Shown here in pieces: positions 11,866 through 22,620 of a DNA stretch of 64,000 bases. This DNA is from Parasponia andersonii (taxonomy: Eukaryota > Streptophyta > Magnoliopsida > Rosales > Cannabaceae). The translations under genes and the position numbers were made by a program. The stretch's first letter is position 1. Every line of letters starts with the position of its first letter. Location: positions 306,170 through 370,169 of the forward strand of contig JXTB01000131.1 of assembly GCA_002914805.1 (NCBI GenBank). The letters are read 5' to 3'. Under the pieces are notes generated by a model. It was not told the DNA's origin. It was given only the letters and a program-made list of their open reading frames with translations, and ran no database searches.

Positions 11866-12560
11866 TTCGATCTTTTTAAGTATTCGCTCCTCCTCCAATT
11901 GTTGGCTGCCAAGACTCAAATTCAGCAAAGTTACTCCTCCATCGGGTGTTTACTTTACTAGAAACTCTATTGCGAACCCTAGAGATACAATTAGGGAGGG
12001 CAGACCTGCACTTACTCAAAGCAACTTAAACAATACAGAACTACATAACTAGAAGCTATTGTTTAATGCCCTAACTAAAATATTCCTGTAACTGAACTGA
12101 ACTCAAATCAAAGTAATGTAAATAACTGCATGTATTTCTTGCCATGGAAATCTAATTAGATGAAAATTAAATAAATAAATAAATAAGCCCTAGCTTTCAT
12201 TGAAATGAATACAATGCTCTGCAGTGGTGCATATTACAAGAGAGGGAGTTCTATGCACACCAAGTGTTCGATGAAATGTAGAAGATTACCAGAGAGCAGT
12301 GAAAAGCAACTGGAGTAGGAGTAGGATCACTTGAGAGCTGCGAATTCGATTGAGTTGGATTTGGATTTGGATTTGGATTTGGTATGTGTCTGGCGCGGGA
12401 AAGCCTTCTTGTAGCTGCTTTTGATGAAATTTGTCTGAGATTCTCAGTTTTTGGTTAATCCATTTAACTTTTTAACTGCTTACCTAAAACTGCAGAACAA
12501 GTTTAGTTGTCGTTTCGCAAGGCTAAATCCACACAAACATTAGAACGACAAGTAGCACGC
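11866..12560. promoter_or_regulatory. Divergent BIN4/ferredoxin promoter and BIN4 leader intron
   Basis: BIN4 (-) and the ferredoxin gene (+) are transcribed away from each other. On the minus strand a donor CTCTCTG|GTAATC at 12290/12289 and an acceptor TCTTGGCAG ending at 11906 suggest a leader intron (12289-11906) for BIN4. A short TTGGAT array stands at about 12355-12381. The true promoter would then be about 12350-12500 and shared by both genes. This is inferred from splice words, and no TATA box is obvious. Confidence 0.5.
12395..12402 (-). promoter_or_regulatory. E2F-type site between BIN4 and the ferredoxin gene
   Basis: On the minus strand the sequence reads TTTCCCGC, a perfect match to the E2F consensus TTTSSCGC, followed by GCC. 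It lies roughly 100 bases before the proposed BIN4 leader donor, so it is well placed for BIN4. E2F factors control S-phase and endocycle genes, which fits a topoisomerase VI subunit. Confidence 0.6.
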
Positions 12561-12594
12561 TGTTTCCAGCATTAACGACTAAAAGTTTCAGAAG

Positions 12595-13457
12595 GTAAGT
12601 CGCATATCGTTGTTGCTTTTTCTTTCATCCTCTTGTCGTTTCACTTTTTGTTGTCGTATTTACATCTCATTGTCGTCATTTCACTTAACTCTTTGAATTA
12701 TCGTTATTCCTGTCTTGTCTTGTCTACTTATGGCTGTGTGATATTCCGTGTCGTTTTATTATTTCTGTCGTTTCTAAATTCTATTACCGTTTCCAAGTTG
12801 TCGGAACTCGGACGTTCACGACTTCACGTTCTTAGGTTTCATTGTCGTTTGTTTCAGGTGTAGGTCGTATTGTATTTTATTTTCGTTATGTTCTGCTGTC
12901 GTTTCAATTTGGTCTGTGAGACTATTTTGTTCGAATTGCATTGTCGTTTTTCATTTTCCACCAATTAGTATTGTTTTCCGATTTTATGTTTTGTTGTCGT
13001 TTATATCTGTTCATGTCGTTTATAACCGCATTGTCGTTTTTATTTATTTATTTAAATTTTGTGCCAATTTAGCTTCTTTTTTTTTTTCTTTTTTCTTTTT
13101 TTGGGTTTTAGGTTATTGTTGGACTGGAAGCTTCGCGCTTCATATTACCGGTAGACGTATTCATCTTTTCCGCCTCAAAATTGCATTCAATTTCTCCTTT
13201 TTCCTCTCTATAGTCTCAAGTTTTGAGCTCTATCTGACTAAGCTATACAAGCATATAAGAACAAGGTTGGTCCTTTTCTTTGCTTTTATTCATTTCAATT
13301 CCCTGTCCACTTATGCTGAAATAAATATCAATATTTTCTCAAATTCGTCTAATTGAATGGAAAATATGGGATTTCAGGATTACTCTTTTTTTTTTTTTTT
13401 TTTGGGGTATTCATTTCTTATATGGGTTTTATGTTTTTGTTGTCCCCATAGAGAAAG

Positions 13458-13501
<44 letters not shown>

Positions 13502-13529
13502 TTCATTTTTTGGTATTGAATTTGTTCAG
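12595..13529 (+). promoter_or_regulatory. Leader intron of the ferredoxin gene with repeated TGTCGTTT words
   Basis: A consensus donor GAAG|GTAAGT is at 12594/12595. Possible acceptors are TTTGTTCAG ending at 13529, or a T-rich acceptor ending at 13111 with a further intron after it. The first 450 bases carry about nine more plus-strand TGTCGTT words (about 12635-13037), with one further copy in the leader exon near 12509. The ferredoxin ATG follows at 13563. The intron call is inference from splice words and position. Confidence 0.5.
13458..13498 (+). repeat. Pure poly-A run of about 41 bases
   Basis: An uninterrupted A homopolymer inside the ferredoxin leader region, close after a T18-type run near 13385. 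Its length is likely to vary or to be misassembled. Confidence 0.9.
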
Positions 13530-13562
13530 GTCGAATTAGGGATTCAGTGAGGTTGTACGATT

Positions 13563-15812
13563 ATGTTCATGTCTAAACTTTCAAGAGTTGGAGTCTGGAT
13601 GGTTAAGGAGCTCTCTAGAGGTAATGCCCCTAACCCCACTTCCCATTTTGGCCTCTTTTCTCCAATGCTTTAACCAAAAAAATCAATGGAGTTTGAAGCT
13701 GAACTCTTGTTCAGTTCTTATAACGAGATTAAATTTTACAGACAATGGTTGGTACTTCCTTATATCTTGTGTGAATAACTTGATATGGAACAAGACTTTG
13801 AGTACTTATTAAGTAATTTGCGCTCGTCACCTGCAATTTTTTTCTTTCCTTTTTCTTTCTATGTCAGGAAAATCTAAAGGCTTAGCTAGAACAGGATATA
13901 CACAGAGACCTTTTAGCCAATACTTGCAAACACTGGTTCGTTATATTCTTCATTTTTTTTTTTAATTATGTCTATATAATTTGTTGTTTGTGAAAAAAAT
14001 TTATGCATTATTTTCCATGAGAATTTTTATTATTTAATAAGCTTTTTATGATTTGAGGAAATGTTGCACAAATAAGATCGGTGCACTTACACATTAAATC
14101 ATGTGGCACTACTCCTCCCTTCTCTTAATTCTGTTGCCCTAGCTATGTTGATATCCAATTCTGTGTCCTCTGGAATAAATATCTGAAATTTTTTTAAGAA
14201 GCTGATGAAGAAAACTTAGCAATTCTGAGAAGATTAGGGATAAAGGGCAATTACAATACTTTTGCAAGCATTGGTAGAAATAGTTTGGTTAAGATTCACA
14301 GGTCTTTATATAGTTTTCCTCACGTAATTTTTGGATTAATATTAAAATTTTGCTATTGATACTTGTACTACTTTTATTATCGCAGCTTATGTAAGCTATG
14401 TTGTTTAAGCTCTACTTCAATTCAGAGAGAGCTTACAGTTACCCTGTTTTCCCTATTTTCATTACGTTTGTGCTTTATTGCTGTTTGAAACAATTTGACC
14501 AGTCAGAAACTAAGGTGTCAAGGGCAGCAATCTTTCAGAAACATCATCATTTTTCTTCAGTAACGGATGGCAGTCCTTCAGAGGAAGGGAGTGACCGGGA
14601 AAAAGAGTAAGTTGCTTTGGTTTTAAATAGCTAGGGATAATGCAAAGACATGGATTCTTGATGCTTTGTCATTCTGCTGATTTATTCATTTTATGTAGAG
14701 TACCTGGAGACTGGAGTTCACAAGAAGCACTATTGGTTAAAAGATATAGCTGAGAAGTTATTTTTTATTTGTACTAAATTTATCGTGTTCTATTGTGCGA
14801 GTGGATGTTGTAGTTAGAGTATTTTGTGTTATTGTTCTCTTTTTCATTTCTGGCACAAGTATGTTATTTTTTCAACTGTGAGATATACTAATTTAATTGC
14901 TAATCGGCTACAGATGATCAATTCCATAGACATTGTTGGTGAAACACATTATTTTTTTAAATTTTCTGAGATTTTCAGTTTTCAATTAGATTTTTTCTTT
15001 TCTCTCTGTATTCAGGATTTCTGTGACATTTGTCGATAAGGATGGAGAGGAGAAGCAGATTAAGGTTCCAATTGGAATGTCTATGCTAGAAGCTGCTCAT
15101 GAAAATGACATTGAACTTGAAGGCAAGAATTTTCTGATGCCTCTTTAATTCCAACCTTAATGTATCAGCAACTTTACCGTCCATTGTAATTGTTTTACTG
15201 CATTCATGTCTTAATTCATTGATATGTTTCATCATAATGCAGAGTGCTCTTGGACATACGCTTAGTAGTCAGTTCTTAGTTCTTTCTTGTTATTCACAAA
15301 ACCTAATGCTCTGCTTCAAATTTTATATCAGGTGCTTGTGAAGGCTCACTTGCCTGTTCAACGTGTCACGTGATTGTTATGGTATGTTTCGGCAGTATTT
15401 ACAATGAAAAACTGTGCTTTGTAAACACTTTTGAAAAACTGTGCTTTGTAAACACTTTCTGTTGAGTTTCTGCATTTTGCTATGCTGAACCAGGACGAGC
15501 TAATCGTTGAATCTTAAGTGTAGGATGTGGAGTACTACAATAAATTAGAAGACCCAACTGATGAGGAAAATGACATGTTGGATCTGGCTTTTGGACTTAC
15601 AGAAACGTAAGAGCACAAACTTCCCTGCGAATTTTATTTTATTTATCTCTTGATGTCATTCAGGAAAGATTAAATTTTATGTTTTGGTATTTTGTAGGTC
15701 TCGTCTGGGGTGTCAAGTAATTGCAAAACCCGAACTAGATGGAGTTCGTTTAGCTATTCCTGCCGCTACTCGAAACTTTGCTGTTGATGGATATGTTCCA
15801 AAACCACACTAA
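13563..15812 (+). CDS. MFDX: Mitochondrial adrenodoxin-type [2Fe-2S] ferredoxin
   Basis: Seven coding exons: 13563-13620, 13868-13935, 14503-14606, 15016-15122, 15332-15381, 15524-15606, 15698-15812. Phases close on 194 residues. The N-terminal 75 residues are basic and hydroxylated (KLSRVGVWMVKELSRG), as in a mitochondrial presequence. The ferredoxin domain starts at ISVTFVDKDGEEKQIKV. The cluster ligands are C115, C121, C124 (ACEGSLACSTCHV) and C162 (SRLGCQV). The protein ends GYVPKPH like the Arabidopsis MFDX proteins. In the matrix it takes electrons from an NADPH-dependent reductase for Fe-S cluster assembly and biotin synthase. Intron 4 has a GC donor (GAAG|GCAAGA at 15122/15123). Exon 3 could begin at another acceptor, but 14503 fits phase and homology. 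A second ATG at 13569 is also possible. Confidence 0.92.
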
Positions 15813-16700
15813 GACGTGATAAAGCAACAGAAGAGAGATGGTTAGAGTTTTACGAATGTAATCACCCCATTTTTGTAGTTCCTGTATTCTATTTGATCAA
15901 TCAATATGCCTTTGTGGGCACCATTTTCATCTTCTTTCTTCAAATCTTCCCCCTCCCTTATTTGGGGTTCAAATATGGCGGTTGTTGGTTTAAATTATAT
16001 TGCTGAGTTTAACATCTGCAGAACTAATGTAATAGTTCTCATGATTTTGAGGGAATTTTCCTGACCATTAATATGGTTTACTGTATGCAATAAGGAACTT
16101 TGTTTCTTTCAACCTTACAAGATACACATGATTTGATTTTGGTCCTTTTGCATTTCAATCCGATTTGTTGACATTGTAGCCGCCGGCAAATTCGGTTGTT
16201 CTCCCACAACCAACCGTATTTACAGTCCGTTATGACTTGAAGAAGCCATTTTTCCTCGGTTTCGATTTTAAATGTGGAAGATAAAGACGGTTTACACATT
16301 AATTGCAGGAAGAAAATGGAGAAATGATATTTAGATTCATCTAATGTTTCGACTTCAGTTGACAAATGTTTTAAACTAAAATTGAGTCCATGCTCGACTA
16401 CATTTATGTCTCTGGCTTTGAACTCAATCGGGCTCAGTAAAGAATGTTCAACCGAGGTCGAAATCAAACTCATGGCTATGGTTTTTATTGATGTTTAGGG
16501 ACGTGGGAGAAATGTGGATAATTTTGTATTTTTCTATTTATCATTGATAAGAAAACTATAAATAGGTTTATAAGTTGTTCTAATGTGACTTGTGAGCTAA
16601 AATAGAGTAAAAATGGATTTTTATATTTTTCATAATTTTTCTAAAAAGTTGCCGTTGGAAACTAGCTATGTGCATACGAAAACGTGACTCCATGTGAAGA
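15813..16700. other. Intergenic DNA between the ferredoxin and HP30 genes
   Basis: The first 100-150 bases are the ferredoxin 3'UTR. A 131-codon minus-strand open frame (16078-16473) has no recognisable protein pattern and is probably chance. Confidence 0.5.
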
Positions 16701-16701
16701 T

Positions 16702-16720
16702 GGCCCAAACGTTAGGGTTT
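16702..16720 (+). promoter_or_regulatory. Site II element and telo-box upstream of HP30
   Basis: GGCCCA (TGGGCC on the other strand) at 16702-16707 is followed six bases later by TAGGGTTT at 16713-16720, an inverted telo-box AAACCCTA. Site II plus telo-box is a known plant promoter pairing for ribosomal and organelle-biogenesis genes. A TATA-like ATATATATAC at about 16770-16780 and a CT-rich leader (about 16803-16834) follow. Confidence 0.55.
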
Positions 16721-16896
16721 TAGCCGGTCGAGGACTCCAGATAGAGACTAGTAATATACCTTATATTGTTATATATATACAAACAAACAAAACCCAATAA
16801 AATCTCTTCTCTTCTCTTCTCTTCTTCTCTCGTTATCCTCAAACCAAAAGTTTGAAACTAACGAAAGCAAATACCGAGTAAATCTAGAATAGAGAG

Positions 16897-19800
16897 ATGG
16901 AGCAAGGAAAACAGGGAGTGATGGTGGCCAAGTTCTTGCCTAACCAGAACCCAATTGACCAATTACAAGCTCGCTACAAGGAGTTGGAAACTGGGTTCAG
17001 GGCTTGGTTGGCCAAGCAGTCTTTGCCCGTCGAAGCCGCCATCGTCACCGTCACCAGCGCCGCTCAGGGCGCTGCCATCGGTGCTTTCATGGGTACCCTT
17101 ACAAACGACGCTGCTTCTCCTATTCCCACTCCTCCTCAGGCCAACCTTAACCCTCAAGCCATGGCCTCCCTCAAGCAAGCCCAGGTAGCTTTCTCTTTGT
17201 CCAATAATTCAATTCATATTTTCTCGGTAACCAAACACTCCCCTTCTAATGAGAGAGGAGAAATTAGAAAAGGATTGAGGAACCCGCTTATAGAAGATAA
17301 GGTTTTGATTTCAAGGGAGAAAAGGGTTTCTTTTAACTCTTTTTTATGATCATTATAATACATTGTTTTAGTTCTGATAATTAAGATACCGTAGCTAGCT
17401 TAAAAACTTGGGGAAATGAGAAATAGAACAAGTATGAAACTCTACAAAGATAGGTAGAACCCAAGTTTGGTTAGCTCACTCAAATTTGGACAATTTTTGG
17501 TTACATTGGGTTGAATAATCATAAATTGGTACGTAAAAGTAGACAGTAAACTGAGACCTTATTCATCACGTTGTGAATCTACTGAAACGAGGATGTTCAG
17601 TAGCTTTCATTTTCTTTGAGCAAAAAAATCTACTTAAAGCTTGAAGCTTGTCCTTCATGGTAAATATTGTCGTCAACCCCAAATTTTGAGTTGGGTAAGT
17701 TTGATCATGTGATTTGATCGGCATTTAGCATGAGGAAGAAGTTAAATGTTTGGAATAATGTATCTACGAAAGAAACGAGTAGCATCTAACTTTCATAGTT
17801 CAGTGGTCTTCTTGGCATATGACAAGTGGTTTTTACATTGACTGCAGGCCCTTTCTGGAGGTCCCTTGGTACAAGCTCGCAACTTTGCTGTCATGACAGG
17901 TGTAAATGCTGGCATTTCCTGTGTTATGAAAAGGTTGAGGGGCAAGGAGGATGTTCAGTCTAGGTAAGATTCTCTTAGAATGCTCTCCATGTCCTTTCAT
18001 ACCATATACTTTCCATAATATCCATTTCCTTTTTACCGTACTTTTTTTGATACACCAACTACTCTCAGTTTTGTGTTCAGCACTGGTTCATATGCCCATG
18101 CCCATCTGTAATGACTGATGTGTGGTCACTGATCAGGGAAATCTCTTATATTCTGAAATCATCTAAATTTGTATGAACCTCATAGCAGGATTTGCTTACT
18201 TGTTTCCAACACTCTTAATATCTTCGCTGATAAATAGTTTGCTTTATAACACACTTTCCTCTCTTAATTGTCCAAATTTTAATAGACTCTCCTCTGTTAT
18301 TCTAAAACAATTTAACTCTTACTACTAATTTTATTTTCCTTCTCTGTAGTGAATCCATACAAAAATACCTCATTAGTTTGTTAAGTTCTATTTAGTGTTC
18401 TGCATGCATGTAGCCTTTGGAGCTTGTTTATTACAATAATTTTGGCCACTTGTATTTCCTGTTCAAGTTTCAATTTCTTTTGAGCTTTTGTTCTAACCAG
18501 TCCCTATCGTAAGTTATTGTCTTTTGTTCTGTTATTTGTACTTCTGATTTTGATCTTCAATTAATGTTATTTTTGTTATCAAAAAATGTCCCTAGCATAA
18601 GTAGAGAATAGATTTGTTGCCTTGGTATCTTTGCAGCTATTTTTGGATGGTTGGAAGTTCGGAAAAATGGACTTTTAGAGTAGGTATCATGATCTGTTTA
18701 GGAAAACTCAATGCATGTATTGTATGGGTTTCTTGAATTTCATAGAATACACTTTTCTCCGTGGTTTAGACAAAGACTAAAGATAGCTTTTTAAATATAT
18801 ATATATATATATATATGGCCAGTGAATTTTTCTAGTATTGCTATTGCCTATTTGGGCTAGATGGAAATTATGGTCAGGTGGGTTTGGGCAGATCTTGTAT
18901 AGACCATACTGTTTCTGTTCTGATTACTTTTGGATTTTTGGCTGTGACTTGGGGAAAGTGAGTGCTATGCTTCTAATTGCTTAAGTAGTTCCAAAAATAA
19001 AAATAAAAAAAAGAAGACAGGTAGGAGTGGTGTTTGAAGTTAACTATCTAAAGTTGTTGAGTTGAATCTTTTCGGAGTTCACTTCCCATCAACCTTTTCT
19101 CTGGTTTTTCAATATTCTAATCTTCATTCCTTTATAAGTAAGACTATTGGCTTTCTATTGCAGTATGGTAGCAGCTTTTGGTTCTGGAGCCATGTTTTCA
19201 TTGGTAAGTGGCATGGGTGGTCCGAATCTGGCAGCCAATGCAGTCACTTCTGGACTTTTCTTTGCACTTGTTCAAGGTGGACTTTTCCAGGTAATCTTCA
19301 CAACTGTTATGAGTAGTGGAAATGCTTCATTTCAAGCTCTTCCCTATATTTGTTGCGGAGCTTGTACCCATGCTAAGTTTGTACATGATTCCCATCTGCT
19401 GAAACTTTTCACCCATCATAGTATCTCGTTTGTTGTATGAATTTTCCTATATATTCTGTTACACTGGCCAAACTAACTTAAAAAACACTTCCTTGATTAC
19501 TATTCAGTTGGGGCAAAAGTTTTCTCAACCGCCAACGGAAGATCTTTACTATGCTAAAACAAGAAGCTTGTTGAGTAACCTTGGCCTCCAGAATTACGAG
19601 AAGAACTTTAAGAGGGGGTTATTAACAGATGCTACTCTACCTTTGCTCACCGATAGGTAATTGTTTGGATAACTTTCATAGGAACAATTCCTTCCCTGTC
19701 ATCTTTTCATGTTTACATGATGCCTAATAGCATTTCTCATTGCGTGTTTCAGTGCACTTAGAGACGTGAAGATCCCACCGGGACCACGGCTCCTCATTCT

Positions 19801-19930
19801 TGATCACATTCAAAGGTAGAAAACACCTCCCATACGTACTCGTGATCTCAAGATTTAATGAAGTTTCCTCACTTTCTGAATAACTTCTGGTTTCAGGGAC
19901 CCGGAGCTAAAGGGGAAGCGAGGAAAATAA
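16897..19930 (+). CDS. HP30: HP30-type PRAT/TIM17-22-23 family chloroplast inner-envelope import protein with SAM domain
   Basis: Six exons: 16897-17184, 17848-17963, 19164-19290, 19508-19656, 19753-19815, 19897-19930. All introns are GT-AG and phases close on 258 residues, close to the roughly 260 of Arabidopsis HP30-1/-2. Residues about 45-175 form the four-helix Gly-rich TIM17/22/23 region (AAQGAAIGAFMG, NAGISCVMKRLRGKEDVQSS, FGSGAMFSLVSGMGGPN, SGLFFALVQGG). Residues about 185-250 are a SAM domain (LYYAKTRSLLSNLGLQNYEK, then TLPLLTDSALRDVKIPPGP). HP30 proteins act with HP20 in the chloroplast inner envelope to import proteins without a cleavable transit peptide. The next gene on the right is LSU, as in Arabidopsis at At5g24650-24660. 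Confidence 0.93.
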
Positions 19931-20274
19931 ACTGTTTTGTTGAGCTAGTTTACCTGCCAATTAAGCCAATTGAATAGTATTAAACGCAAATAGTGAGGGG
20001 GGGATGTGTTTTGAAATGAGATAATGTGATTGTGTTTGTTTATTTGTCCTGAAAATGGGATTGCCACAATTTCTTGCAGTAAATTTGATTAGTAACACCC
20101 TCTCTCTCAAACCCTCTCCCTCTCCTCATGAGAAGTTACTTCATGGCCGGTGGCCCTACACCACACTTTTGTTGCCACTCCCATGCGATCAGTGAATATC
20201 CATTTCTGAAACAGTAGAGAGAGATCCTCAATACGTGCTCGATTTTGTATAGATAGAAAAATTATTATAAGATA

Positions 20275-20500
20275 TCGGCAAAGACAAGTCGTGATGTCAA
20301 GATTTTATCGAGTTTTCGCACTTTGTGAATAACTTTTGGCTCAACGGACTCAAAAAGGGAGAAAAATGAACTTTTTTAAAGAAGAAAAAGAAAAGGAATT
20401 TGAGGTAATTTACCTGCCATTAGTTAAGTTCATTCACCAGTTTCAAAAGTAGATATTGCGAGTAAGAGGGGATGTATTTGAATTAAGATAGTTATAAATG
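20275..20500 (+). pseudogene. Decayed copy of the HP30 3' end (intron 5, exon 6, 3'UTR)
   Basis: This stretch aligns by eye with 19840-20030: 'deleted-and-changed' versions of intron 5, of exon 6 (GGACTCAAAAAGGGAG against GGACCCGGAGCTAAAGGGGAAG) and of the 3'UTR (GAGGTAATTTACCTGCCATT). The splice acceptor TTTCAG reads CTCAAC, so it cannot be spliced. It is a relic of a local duplication. Confidence 0.7.
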
Positions 20501-21884
20501 TCTTTACTAGTTCCCAAGCTAAGAAAGATGTCTCACTTTGGTTTTTAAATTTTGATGTCTCACTTTGGTTTTTAAATTTTAAATATTTTCATATTGATTC
20601 TTAAACCATTAAAAATATTTTATTTTAATCACTATTGTTATATATTTTGTTTAATTATTAAGAAAATGAGCATATGATATGCATTTGTCATTATATATTA
20701 TTGATCTCAACAAAACATTACCTATTGAATAGTTTTACATCGATTTCTTATTTAGTGTGCAGTTAATTTTTATTCAATCAATCATTTTAAACTGTTTTAT
20801 TTAATGTTACAATCCATTTATAGTGTTAGACTATGCTTTTAGATAGGGTTAATGATATTAATAATTCTTGAATTACATATATTGTACTACTTTATCCTCT
20901 AAATTTTTAACTTACATGGTAATAGTTTTTGAATTATGTAATTATTGAAATAATAATCCTTTTATTATAAATTGTTAAACATTTAGCATAAATAAGTCAT
21001 TACAAGGTATACTTTTTGGTAACTGTGGTTAAGAATGAGATTTTGAATTTTTAACATAAATGAGTCTTGTGCAAAGTGTATAGATAAGTAATTATAGCTT
21101 AAAAATGAAATTCTAACTCATAGAAATAAATAATGCTCAATTATACACTTTGTCTGTAATTATTTTCTGTTAAAAAACTAATAGTTTGTAACAAATAGAT
21201 CTTTGTTGTAACAATTACATAATTCAGGGGTAAGTTGAAAATTTTGGGGGTCAAAATGACACAATAAGTATAGTTTAAGAATCATTGTTACCATCCTTAT
21301 ATTTCTTAATTCATGAGTATAGATGTTTTATATCTAATCAATTTTATATTTCAAAATAAAATGAAAGCTACCAGTTCTGAAAATCTGCCAAATCTTTATC
21401 TTCTTCTTCAATATTTTGCTTAAGAAACTCAATGCTTTGCTTTACGACTACTATGAAATTGCTTTAAAACTTCAAACACATAAAGTAACCATTTTCTAAT
21501 GTCTTAAAAACATTCCCTAAGCATGCCGTCAAAATTTATTCTCAGAAACTGGTATGTTTATAATTATTTATTAAAAGTATTAATTTCTAAAACAAGTTTT
21601 AAAAAATGATTTTAATAATAAGTCCAGGACTTTTTTAATTTGAGTTTTTTAGCCAAATGACCGAATTTTAGATCATAATTTACAAAATATTCATTTTTCA
21701 AATACAATTATTAATAAAATGGATGTTTTCATGTTTAGTATATAAAAAATATGATTCATTTTTAAAAATTAATTTATTTTAAAAAAATTGATTTACTTAT
21801 AAAAATATTAATTTACTTTATGAAAAGTATATCAACTGAAAAAAAGTGGGTTGCCTAAAGTGGCTCGGCTTACATATATTTTGA
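20500..21884. other. AT-rich intergenic DNA
   Basis: No gene is recognisable. A 27-base direct repeat (TGTCTCACTTTGGTTTTTAA) is found around 20528-20575. The rest is AT-rich DNA with no long open frame. Confidence 0.45.
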
Positions 21885-22050
21885 GACGACGAAGTGAGTT
21901 AATTGAAGTGGTAAGAATATTCACTACTTATAATCTCGGTCTTAAGTTCGAGTCATATCGAGAGTAAGTGTGAAAACATATTATCCCTAATTGGATAGAG
22001 TGAGGATTGAGTAATAATAGATATTTTGTTTTAATTTTTAAGAAGTTGAA
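21885..22050 (+). mobile_element. Candidate tRNA-derived SINE
   Basis: A tRNA-like head at 21890-21960 has an A-box-like GAGTTAATTGAAGTGG and a B box GTTCGAGTC (about 21947-21955) with suitable spacing. The body then reads GAGAGTAAG and ATAGAGTGAGGATTGAGTA. A related body in reverse orientation is found at about 40915-41060, which supports a dispersed family. The head is too altered for a working tRNA. No clear target duplication is seen. Confidence 0.45.
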
Positions 22051-22087
22051 GTTATTAGTTAAGTCCTATTTTTTTAAAATATATATA

Positions 22088-22190
22088 TATATACTGAGAT
22101 GAGATAATGTGATTTTGTTATTTGTTTGTCCAATAACTTGGCTTGCCACAAATTCTTGAAGTAAATTTAATAACAAATATGCTTAGTGTA
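22088..22190 (+). repeat. Second relic of the HP30 3' flank
   Basis: GAGATGAGATAATGTGATT, TTATTTGTTTGTCC and TTGCCACAAATTCTTG follow the order seen in the true HP30 flank at 20015-20090. It is a diverged copy lacking the coding end. Confidence 0.6.
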
Positions 22191-22436
22191 AGATTCTAAT
22201 CATATTTTATAAATTCATAAAGTTGATAGAATATTTATCCTATTAATTTTTTATATTAAAATTATTTTTAAATTTATAGAATAGAATTCTAATCGTCCAA
22301 AGATTCTAAACGGTCTTACACTTTACACCGACATTTTCCTCAATTAATTCTAAAACGGTTAAGAAAGAGAGAACTTACTTAATTCATGCCTGCACTTTTC
22401 TCTATGGAGACAGAGATTTAAAAAAAAAAAAAAAAA

Positions 22437-22437
22437 N
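22437..22437. other. Single N join
   Basis: One N stands between a poly-A run and a poly-T run. Sequence after it (about 22450-22620) again resembles the HP30 3' flank (GAAGTGAGATAAAATGTCC, TTTGTTTGTCCTGAAAA), so this may be an assembly join. Confidence 0.7.
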
Positions 22438-22449
22438 TTTTTTTTCCCT

Positions 22450-22620
22450 TTTTTGAAGTGAGATAAAATGTCCATGTTTTATTTGTTTGTCCTGAAAACC
22501 ATAGTTCTTATTAGCAATACTCTCATCTCTCACATACGAAGTTTACTGTTTGGCCCCTCACCTCACTTTCCTTCTGTGTCCCATCGCCCCAACTTGGTCA
22601 TTGAACGTCCATTTCCTAAA
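22450..22620 (+). repeat. Third relic of the HP30 3' flank
   Basis: It shares TTTGTTTGTCCTGAAAA, a gapped version of the poly-T/CTCTC part, and a late block (GAACGTCCATTTCCTAAA against GAATATCCATTTCTGAAA at about 20194-20211) with the true flank at 20010-20215. Confidence 0.5.

Noticed and set aside
19062..19440. Two overlapping plus-strand frames taken as separate genes
   Set aside because: They are HP30 exon 3 read through the neighbouring introns.
21890..21960. tRNA-like sequence considered as a real tRNA gene
   Set aside because: Acceptor stem does not pair and the anticodon arm is poor. A SINE head explains it better.
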